NCBI GenBank assembly: GCA_003023745.1
Contig: PXYV01000001.1
Span: 95,600-159,599, forward strand
Source: Sulfobacillus acidophilus
GTDB lineage: Bacteria; Bacillota; Sulfobacillia; Sulfobacillales; Sulfobacillaceae
DNA length: 64,000 nucleotides
Direction of reading: 5' to 3'
The notes below the pieces were generated by a model. It saw only the letters and a program-made list of their open reading frames with translations. It ran no database searches and was not told the origin of the DNA. This document shows, piece by piece, positions 36,861 through 43,118 of the stretch. Numbering within the stretch: position 1 is the stretch's first letter; every line of letters starts with the position of its first letter. A program made the position numbers and the translations under genes.

Positions 36861-37323
36861 CTGATCTTGGCGGAGTTGTTGGACGCGGTCCTTTCTACCT
36901 TTGGGGGGCCGCTTCTTTTGCTTGCGCGCAATGTCGGTAGAGACGAAATAGGGTGGTAATGCTCGTCATAGACCCCACAGCCGGGGGCTTCTCGCGGGCC
37001 TTTGGTGAGATGCTGTGGTTATCGTGAACGCCTATCGGTATCGCCATGGACCAGGCCCAGACCAAGTTTGGTTGCGTAACCACCAGTTCGGGCGTTGGTG
37101 GTCCGTTTCTTATTGGAGAGTACCCTAGCGAACCCGATGCGCCGCACCCCTAGCCAACGTCTCATCTGTGCGCGATTGACCATGCGCCTCACGGCCCCGA
37201 GACCAGGGCTTCTCCCGTTGCACAAGAGGGTTTTAATGGGTTGTATTGTGAGGTGTGAGGGAAAGCTAATGCTCTGGACACAAATCTGGGAAGGGAGTGA
37301 TTCTCGCCGCCGTGCGAGAACCC
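36861..37323. other. 463-bp gene-free stretch
   Basis: No frame here looks coding. Minus-strand frames (for example around 36895-37083) include CCCCCGGCTGTGGGG, which can fold as a short hairpin like an IS200/IS605 end, but there is too little to call an element. The promoter for the dehydrogenase must lie at the right end; no clear -35/-10 pair was found. Confidence 0.4.
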
Positions 37324-38391
37324 ATGAACATATTTGACGAGATGGAGAAGTATGGTCACGAAGAATTGGTGTTTTGGTACGACAAGACAACCGGGTTAAA
37401 GGCGATCGTCGGCATTCACGATACAACCCTCGGCCCGGCATTGGGCGGATGCCGGATGTGGCCGTATCAGTCTGAAGATGAAGCGCTGACCGACGTTTTG
37501 CGCCTATCTCGGGGCATGACATACAAGAACGCGGCCATGGGATTAGACCTGGGAGGCGGAAAATCCGTGATCTGGGGCGATAGCCGCACGGACAAGTCGG
37601 AAGCATTGCTGCGAGCGTTTGGACGACTCATTCAAAGCCTGCAAGGGCGATATATTACGGCTGAGGACGTCGGCATGACAGCGACTGACATGGCCATGGT
37701 GGCACGGGAAACGCGATTCGTCGGCGGATTAAAGGAAACCAGCGGGGATCCATCGCCTGCGACGGCCTTGGGTGTGTTGGAGGGAATGAAGGCGGCGGCT
37801 ACATTGGTGTACGGTTCGCCCTCGCTTTCGGGCAAACACGTTGCCATCCAAGGTATGGGTCACGTGGGGCTCTTGCTAGCACAGTTGTTGAGGGATGAGA
37901 ACGCCCGTCTGACCGTCACAGACATTCATCCCGAAGACGTTCGAGCTGCCGCCGAGGCCTTAGGGGCAAGCTGGGTCGAGCCCGAGCAGATCTATGGGAT
38001 CGATGCAGATATTTTTGCGCCGTGCGCGCTGGGGGCGGTTTTGAATGACGACACGATTCCACAATTAAAGGTTCGCATTGTGGCCGGTTCAGCCAACAAT
38101 CAGTTGAAAGACCCGACACATGGTTTAGAGCTCATGAAACGTCAGATTGTGTATGTGCCGGACTATGTCATTAATGGCGGTGGAGTGGTCAACGTGGCAG
38201 ATGAGTTTCATCCTGACGGATATCACCAAGACCGCGCCTATAGTCGCGTACGTTTGATTGGTCAACAGGTGGGCGAAATTTTGCGCCGGGCCCAGCGCGA
38301 GCAGATTCCGACCCAAGACGCGGCGGACCAGTTGGCCGAGAACCGCATTCACACCATGGGGCGCGTTAAAGCTACGTATGTCCCGGATTAA
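37324..38391 (+). CDS. Leucine/valine/phenylalanine-type amino-acid dehydrogenase
   Basis: An NAD-dependent oxidative deaminase of the Leu/Phe/Val dehydrogenase family, which converts branched-chain amino acids to 2-oxo acids. 355 residues starting MNIFDEMEKYGHEELVF, like Bcd/YqiT. Catalytic lysines lie in GCRMWPYQ-region and GMTYKNAAMGLDLGGGK; ITAEDVGMT, the Rossmann loop AIQGMGHVGLLLA and GSANNQL are present. ATG 37324 matches the family start though its ribosome site is weak; GTG 37312 is an alternative. With ilvE at 58 kb it could supply branched-chain fatty-acid primers. Exact substrate is not readable. Confidence 0.88.
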   Translation: MNIFDEMEKYGHEELVFWYDKTTGLKAIVGIHDTTLGPALGGCRMWPYQSEDEALTDVLRLSRGMTYKNAAMGLDLGGGKSVIWGDSRTDKSEALLRAFGRLIQSLQGRYITAEDVGMTATDMAMVARETRFVGGLKETSGDPSPATALGVLEGMKAAATLVYGSPSLSGKHVAIQGMGHVGLLLAQLLRDENARLTVTDIHPEDVRAAAEALGASWVEPEQIYGIDADIFAPCALGAVLNDDTIPQLKVRIVAGSANNQLKDPTHGLELMKRQIVYVPDYVINGGGVVNVADEFHPDGYHQDRAYSRVRLIGQQVGEILRRAQREQIPTQDAADQLAENRIHTMGRVKATYVPD

Positions 38392-38478
38392 GTTTCGTTT
38401 CCGAAGGAGGAGTTTTAACGGGGGGTGCCGAACTGTTGGGTACCCTCCATCTTGTTTATAAAGGGGACGTCGAACGCG

Positions 38479-39186
38479 TTGGATGAGGTCAACGAAGTCA
38501 GCGTTGAAGAAATGGAAAATCTGATTTGTCAGTTGCCCACAGTCATGAAGTGTGCGGTCTCGGTCAATGACTGGGGAGCTATTGAAGAAATTCATGTATT
38601 AACCAATTTAGAGCGCAACCCGAAGCAGATTGTCCGTGACGTGGAGAGCGCCTTATTGGCTCGCTACCATTTAAAAGTGGACCACAAGCGGATTTCAGTC
38701 GCACAGATTGTTCCCGATGAGCCAACGGCGGAATCCCAAGCGGCATGGGCTCGGGTGGGGCGGCTGAAAATTTACGAGTACCATTTGGAGTCCGACGCGT
38801 TGAACCAAACAGGAATGGCGCGCGTCGTGTTTGCTTGGGGAGAGTCCGAGGCCGAACGCGTTACCGGAGAATGGTCGGGTCGGTACCTGCCAAGTCAACA
38901 TCATCAAATTATGGCATGGGCAGCGGTTGACGCGATCAATCGTATTCCTGGGTTAATTGGTCCGATTGTGCTGAGCGAGTGTCGTACGGTGACATTGGCA
39001 AACCGGACTGTCGTTTTGGTCGGATTAAGTCAATATGATCGACGGCGCCGCGAGACCCTTTTAGTGGGAGCGGCGGAGGACCGCGGAGACAGCCATGGAG
39101 CTAGTGTCAGAGCGGTGTTGGACGCAGTCAATCGCAAGGTGGCACCATTTATTGGATTGGAGGATGTCCATGCCAAACCGTATTGA
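38479..39186 (+). CDS. Unknown two-part protein upstream of the Hfq-like gene
   Basis: About 235 residues. The first 70 hold a conserved-looking block (VSVNDWGAIEEIHVLTN, then PKQIVRDVESALLARYHLKVDHKRISVAQI-type text). A hinge follows, then a C-terminal half containing ARVVFAWGESEAERVTGEW and SHGASVRAVLDAVNRKV, which faintly recalls the dimerisation domain of isopropylmalate synthase. No signal peptide or membrane segment. The start is uncertain: TTG 38479 has AAGGGGA 12 nt upstream; GTG 38425 has AAGGAGG 14 nt upstream. It overlaps the Hfq-like gene by 17 bp. I do not recognise the family. Confidence 0.65.
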   Translation: MDEVNEVSVEEMENLICQLPTVMKCAVSVNDWGAIEEIHVLTNLERNPKQIVRDVESALLARYHLKVDHKRISVAQIVPDEPTAESQAAWARVGRLKIYEYHLESDALNQTGMARVVFAWGESEAERVTGEWSGRYLPSQHHQIMAWAAVDAINRIPGLIGPIVLSECRTVTLANRTVVLVGLSQYDRRRRETLLVGAAEDRGDSHGASVRAVLDAVNRKVAPFIGLEDVHAKPY

Positions 39187-39481
39187 AATTCCGCCGCGAG
39201 ATAGGTCGACCCCGGTCCGCATACCACAAACTTCATCAAGACCGACGGGGAAGAACAAGAAGCCGTCAGGGATCTTTAACGAGCGCCATACTTCCAGTCA
39301 AGATGTCCTCTACCGCGAGTGGGTCGAGCAACAGACACTATTATTGCTGGTATTCACCGATGCGACGACACTGTCCGGTACACTGAAGGGATATGACACC
39401 TACGCCTTACATCTCGAAGATGAAGACGGGAGTTCCACCTTAGTGTTTAAGCAGTCCTTGCGCCTGATTCGACCGACCTAG
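39170..39481 (+). CDS. Hfq-like LSm RNA-binding protein with N-terminal extension
   Basis: 103 residues. From about residue 40 the sequence follows the Hfq core: QDVLYREWVEQQTLLLLVF (helix and beta 1), LSGTLKGYDTYALHLE (Sm1, compare Hfq LKGVIKGFDNF) and LVFKQSLRLIRP (Sm2, compare LVYKHAIST). The family YKHA motif reads FKQS. The first 40 residues are basic, Pro-rich and probably disordered, and could add RNA contact. ATG 39170 is 6 nt after TGGAGG. The usual hfq context (miaA/mutL) is absent; instead it is coupled to the unknown gene upstream. Confidence 0.75.
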   Translation: MPNRIEIPPRDRSTPVRIPQTSSRPTGKNKKPSGIFNERHTSSQDVLYREWVEQQTLLLLVFTDATTLSGTLKGYDTYALHLEDEDGSSTLVFKQSLRLIRPT

Positions 39482-39589
39482 TGGGCGTGATTGTGTGGCC
39501 AGGTATTGACGCACCGTCAGTGTCGGCGGTAACGTGGAAAGCCATACCATCAAACTTGCGGCTCGACCTGTCCATATGAGACGGACCAT
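39440..39589 (-). CDS. Small 49-residue protein antisense to the Hfq-like gene end
   Basis: An ATG at 39589 preceded by a perfect AGGAGGT (39601-39595) 5 nt away opens a 49-codon frame beginning MVRLIWTGRAASLM and ending in a basic, Gln-rich tail. TTAGCA and TATGAT with a 16-bp spacer lie upstream on the same strand and could be its promoter. Its last 42 bp overlap the 3' end of the Hfq-like gene on the opposite strand. No family is recognised; the strong translation signal is the argument for it. Confidence 0.5.
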   Translation of the reverse strand: MVRLIWTGRAASLMVWLSTLPPTLTVRQYLATQSRPLGRSNQAQGLLKH

Positions 39590-39800
39590 TGCACACCTCC
39601 TGCCACCATGCACGATCTTCGTGGTTATCATAGTGTATGTTGGGGCTGTGCTAATATGAGAAGGCGCATCAAAATCGGGATTAGTCCGGAGAGATTCTAC
39701 GATGCGACAGTGTGTGGGAATCGCGCATGCATCTGGTTCGTTTCCTTAGCGGGAGAGAAGAAAGGGAGGGAGCAAACTGTCCAATGACCCTGCGCGAGAA

Positions 39801-40319
39801 GTGGCCGACGGCTCCTCGCAACTGGCCTTTGTAGGAAGAGTGCTAACTGTTCGGGTCGATCCAGTGCGAGCTAAAGCGGGCCCGACAACTCGGGAAGTGG
39901 TGGTGCGGCCTCCCGCCGTTGCCGTCGTGGCAGAGACTGCGCAGCATCGCGTCGTGATTGTGCGGCAGTTTCGCTGGGCCGTGCAAGAGGTCTTAGTTGA
40001 ACTGCCGGCTGGTATTGTTGAGGCGGGTGAGGACCTAGAGGTCGCGGCCCGACGGGAATTGGCTGAAGAGACAGGATATGTAGCGGCACGAATGAGTCCG
40101 CTCTTTTCTTACTACGCAAGTCCCGGGTATAGCACGGAGTGCGTGCATTTGTGGCATGCAACCGACCTCACTGCGGGAAGGCCGCATGGCGATCCCGACG
40201 AGGACATTGTCGTGGAGCAGTGGACCCGGGACCAGGCGTTACAGCTTTTGGCCAGCGGAGGGATTACGAACGGCATCTTGCTGGTGGGCTTGTTGTGGTG
40301 GGTGAATCAGCCTCGGTAG
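39801..40319 (+). CDS. Nudix hydrolase, ADP-ribose pyrophosphatase type
   Basis: Hydrolyses ADP-ribose or similar nucleotide sugars. The complete Nudix box is seen near 72-95: G-IVEAG-E-DLEVAAR-RELAEETGY. The preceding QEVLVELPAGIVE and later YYASPGYSTE fit the NudF subgroup. The start is odd: GTG 39801 has no ribosome site, while an AGGGAGGG lies 6 nt before an in-frame CTG at 39777. A CTG start would add eight residues. It heads a short run with spoIIM. Confidence 0.88.
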   Translation: MADGSSQLAFVGRVLTVRVDPVRAKAGPTTREVVVRPPAVAVVAETAQHRVVIVRQFRWAVQEVLVELPAGIVEAGEDLEVAARRELAEETGYVAARMSPLFSYYASPGYSTECVHLWHATDLTAGRPHGDPDEDIVVEQWTRDQALQLLASGGITNGILLVGLLWWVNQPR

Positions 40320-40371
40320 GTCTGGTCTTTCGGTTAGAGCGCAGGCATAAACTTCACCAGGAGGTGAAGAC

Positions 40372-41001
40372 ATGATCCCCGCTCCTGGCAATCGTCTACA
40401 AGCGCATTTTGGCCGCTATACGATCCAACTGTATTTGGTGCTCGCAGCCTTGGCGGTTGGGGTGCTGTTTGGAATTTTGGCTATTGGAACTCTGTCGGTA
40501 GCGGACAAGCTATCGCTTTTGGCGTATTTAAAGCGATTTGTGGATGTGGAGGCCGCGGGTCCAACGTATCATCATGTGTTTCGATCGGCCTTGACACAAA
40601 ATTTGAAACTGATTGGGCTTATGTATGTACTAGGCATCTCAGTGGCCGGCATGCCGTTAGTGTTGCTTGTGATTTTTTTTCGAGGGTTTGTTCTGGGATT
40701 TGCGGCCGACTTTTTGGTAGCCGGCATGCACTGGACCGGCGTCACATTGGGGCTGGTGACCATCGGGCTGCAAAGCGTGTTTTTGCTCCCCGCGCTCGTG
40801 CTAGCAGGGGCGGTGGCGTTAGGATTTTCATGGGACTTAGTTTCGCCTGCCACGCGCCACGACGCACCACACCTGGGTCGCCATTTCGCTTTTTTCACTG
40901 GTCTGGTGATGGTCATGGCGGCAGTTACCCTGGTTGGCACGAGTCTTGAGGCGTATGCGTCGCCGTTCTTGATGCATATTGGCGCCCGGTGGGGAATTTG
41001 A
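40372..41001 (+). CDS. spoIIM: Stage II sporulation protein M
   Basis: A membrane protein of the SpoIID-M-P peptidoglycan-degrading machine that drives forespore engulfment. 209 residues with about five membrane segments and the family block FRGFVLGFAADFL near 102. ATG 40372 follows AGGAGGTGAAGAC. It lies after the Nudix gene, as nudF-spoIIM adjacency is common in Firmicutes; a -10-like CATAAACT lies in the 52-bp gap and may be SigE-dependent. Confidence 0.92.
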   Translation: MIPAPGNRLQAHFGRYTIQLYLVLAALAVGVLFGILAIGTLSVADKLSLLAYLKRFVDVEAAGPTYHHVFRSALTQNLKLIGLMYVLGISVAGMPLVLLVIFFRGFVLGFAADFLVAGMHWTGVTLGLVTIGLQSVFLLPALVLAGAVALGFSWDLVSPATRHDAPHLGRHFAFFTGLVMVMAAVTLVGTSLEAYASPFLMHIGARWGI

Positions 41002-41102
41002 CCCACCAATTGCCACAGTCGAGTGCTTTTGCTACCGTAGAACATGCACAATGTCTTAGATGGGTTGGGTGTCCGGGAGCAGCGTTCAAGCGGGTGACGA
41101 AA

Positions 41103-41480
41103 ATGGCGTCGATAGTCATGACAGTAGGAGTGGCCTTGGCTTTTTGCGGCGTCGGGTTAGGCGCCTTCGGGGCGCACGGACTGACTCGACGGGTTACGGC
41201 GGATCGGCTTAAAACCTATCAAACGGGTGTGCAATACCAGTTATTTCACTCACTGGCCATTTTAGTGACGGGGCTAGCGGCGTTTCGCTTTGCTCCGGCG
41301 GCTCTGTTGGTTTGGGCGGCGTGGCTTTTTGTTGCAGGCATTGTACTATTTTCCGGCAGTTTGTATTTTCTAGCGCTTGTGCGATTGCCCGCCCGCTGGG
41401 GAGTGATCACTCCGCTAGGCGGGCTGTGCTTTTTGGGGGGGTGGGCGCTTTGGCTGGTAGCATTAGCGACGCGCCTGTAA
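41103..41480 (+). CDS. DUF423 (YwdK-like) membrane protein
   Basis: A small four-helix membrane protein of unknown function. 125 residues with the family hallmark GLGAFGAHGL near 18, RLKTYQTGVQYQLFHSLA, FSGSLYFLAL and the ending ITPLGGLCFLGGWALWL. ATG 41103 is chosen from family length; its ribosome site is weak. The frame upstream to 40989 crosses a non-conserved stretch. Confidence 0.88.
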   Translation: MASIVMTVGVALAFCGVGLGAFGAHGLTRRVTADRLKTYQTGVQYQLFHSLAILVTGLAAFRFAPAALLVWAAWLFVAGIVLFSGSLYFLALVRLPARWGVITPLGGLCFLGGWALWLVALATRL

Positions 41481-41499
41481 GAAAGGTGGGCATTAGGCG

Positions 41500-42264
41500 A
41501 TGGATTACGAATTGGCGCGACAGATGTTGAGGTTGCCATCGCTGCTAGAGGTTCCCAGTGTCATGGTGATTGAACCACATCCCGATGACAACGAAGTGGG
41601 GGCGGGAGCTCTCGTCAAGCAATGGTGCGATCAAGGGGTCGCCGTGACATATCTGACGGTGACCGATGGCCGATGCGGAAGCGAGGATCCCACGGTTAGT
41701 GTCGATGACGTCATTCGGGTGCGGCGTGAGGAGCGCCGGGCGGCTAATCGGATTTTGGGCGTGAAGGCCAGTTATAATTTGGGGTTTGAGGATGGCGGCG
41801 CCTGGACTGAGCACCAGAGCATGCAGGCTTTGGTTCCCTTAATTCGCCAGTTTCGGCCGGCTCTTGTCTTGACGGTGGATCCGTGGACGCCCTACGAAAG
41901 TCATCCCGATCACGTTAAAACCGGCAAAGCGGTAGCGGCATCAATAATTTATGCCAAAAACGGTGTGGCTTTTAGAGGGCAAGGGGATCCTTGGGAGGTG
42001 CCGCAAATTGCCTTCTACGGATCAGCGTACGCCAACGTTTTTGTTGATGTTACAGCCACTTGGGATACCAAATTGGCCGCCATCAAGGCGCATGCATCGC
42101 AGTTCGACGGACCGAGCTGGCCGTTATTGGAACAATTTTTTACGTCGCAGGCCCATAAGCTCTACCAGGAACATTACGATTCCAACACAGCGGGCCGCTC
42201 AGAGGCGTTTAAAGTGTTGACCGCATTGCAGATGCATTTCTTTCCGGATGCGGTTCGTAGTTAA
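41500..42264 (+). CDS. PIG-L-family (LmbE-like) N-deacetylase
   Basis: A zinc-dependent deacetylase of the PIG-L/LmbE/BshB family, which removes acetyl from N-acetylglucosaminyl conjugates; BshB acts in bacillithiol synthesis. 254 residues. Zinc and catalytic residues are in PHPDDNEVG near 27-35 and in SHPDHVKTG near 128-136. The substrate is not readable; bacillithiol synthesis would also need bshA and bshC, not present here. ATG 41500 follows AAAGGTGGG-like sequence. Confidence 0.88.
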   Translation: MDYELARQMLRLPSLLEVPSVMVIEPHPDDNEVGAGALVKQWCDQGVAVTYLTVTDGRCGSEDPTVSVDDVIRVRREERRAANRILGVKASYNLGFEDGGAWTEHQSMQALVPLIRQFRPALVLTVDPWTPYESHPDHVKTGKAVAASIIYAKNGVAFRGQGDPWEVPQIAFYGSAYANVFVDVTATWDTKLAAIKAHASQFDGPSWPLLEQFFTSQAHKLYQEHYDSNTAGRSEAFKVLTALQMHFFPDAVRS

Positions 42265-42378
42265 CGGGGAAGCGATAACAAAGACTAGATTTTTGCGACG
42301 CGAACATTTATATTTAATCCTGGTTGTGGGGCACATTGCAACGTGCTTCGGAGTAATGTTGGTTTTAATTGCATAGAT

Positions 42379-42464
42379 GGCGCTAGGGGTGCCAAATAGG
42401 CTGAGAAACGGGAATCCGTTAACCCTTAGAACTCGAACTGGATAATGCCAGCGGGAGAAAGTGC
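42379..42464 (+). ncRNA. TPP riboswitch (THI element)
   Basis: Shows the conserved THI-box blocks in order: GGGGTGCC, GGCTGAGA, a short variable P3 hairpin (ACGGGAATCCGT), ACCCTTAGAAC, then GAACTGGATAATGCCAGCG and a closing GGGAG. It lies directly before ykoE and the ECF fusion gene, so thiamine pyrophosphate should shut off thiamine-precursor uptake. Confidence 0.95.
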
Positions 42465-42483
42465 CGAAAGACGACACCTCATT

Positions 42484-42527
42484 CCTCTTCCCGCTGGGTT
42501 TCCCGGTCGGGCCGAGGATATTTTTTT
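42484..42527 (+). terminator. Riboswitch-controlled terminator
   Basis: CCCG-CTGGG-TTT-CCCGG-T-CGGG, closed by outer CCTC/GAGG, followed by ATATTTTTTT. The left arm (CTCTTCCCGCT) can instead pair with AGCGGGAGAA at the 3' end of the aptamer (42450-42459), giving an antiterminator. TPP binding would hold the aptamer and let the terminator form. Confidence 0.85.
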
Positions 42528-42542
42528 GGGGGAGGCAGAAGT

Positions 42543-43118
42543 ATGGGGTCGTGGAAAATGCGGGATATTGTGCTGACGGCCATCTTTTCGGCATTGTCGG
42601 GCGCAATTTACCTCGGCTGGGACTTATTATTCAAGGCGGTACCGATCGTCAATCCAGTGGCGTCCGCGGCGTTTAATGGACTGTGGTGGATTGCGGGCGG
42701 TATCGTCCCCTTTATTGTAAGGCGGCCTGGAGCCGCCTTGTTGGCGGAGTCCGTTGGCGGATTCATGGAGTTTGCGTTAGGTAGTCCGTATGGTGTGCAG
42801 GCATTTACTATTGGTATTGCGCAGGGATTGGGAATCGAGTTGGGATTTCTCATCGGCCGCTACCGCCGCTATGGACCGGCCTGGATGATCTTGTCATGCG
42901 CTCTCGGGGGAATTGGGAATTACGTATATTCCTACTTCTATTATGGAGTGCGGCAATACTCTGTAGGAAACCAAGTCGGGTATTTAGTCGTCACCATGAT
43001 TAGCGGCGCAGTGCTGGCCGGGGTGCTCTCCTGGCTGGTTGCGCGGGCACTCTTGCGCGCAGGGGTGTTGAATAATTTTGCGATCGTGCGCGAGGGGCGA
43101 GCGGAGGCTTTGAATTAA
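42543..43118 (+). CDS. ykoE: ECF transporter S component YkoE (thiamine/HMP)
   Basis: The substrate-binding membrane component of an energy-coupling-factor transporter for hydroxymethylpyrimidine or thiamine. 191 residues, six membrane segments, with the YkoE pattern MRDIVLTAIFSALSGAIYLGWD at the start and SPYGVQAF, GNYVYSY later. ATG 42543 follows GGGGGAGG. It is placed under the TPP riboswitch and overlaps the next gene as TAATG. Confidence 0.93.
   Translation: MGSWKMRDIVLTAIFSALSGAIYLGWDLLFKAVPIVNPVASAAFNGLWWIAGGIVPFIVRRPGAALLAESVGGFMEFALGSPYGVQAFTIGIAQGLGIELGFLIGRYRRYGPAWMILSCALGGIGNYVYSYFYYGVRQYSVGNQVGYLVVTMISGAVLAGVLSWLVARALLRAGVLNNFAIVREGRAEALN

Noticed and set aside
36895..37083. Possible second IS200/IS605-like end
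   Set aside because: Only a 4-bp stem and no second end or transposase fragment.
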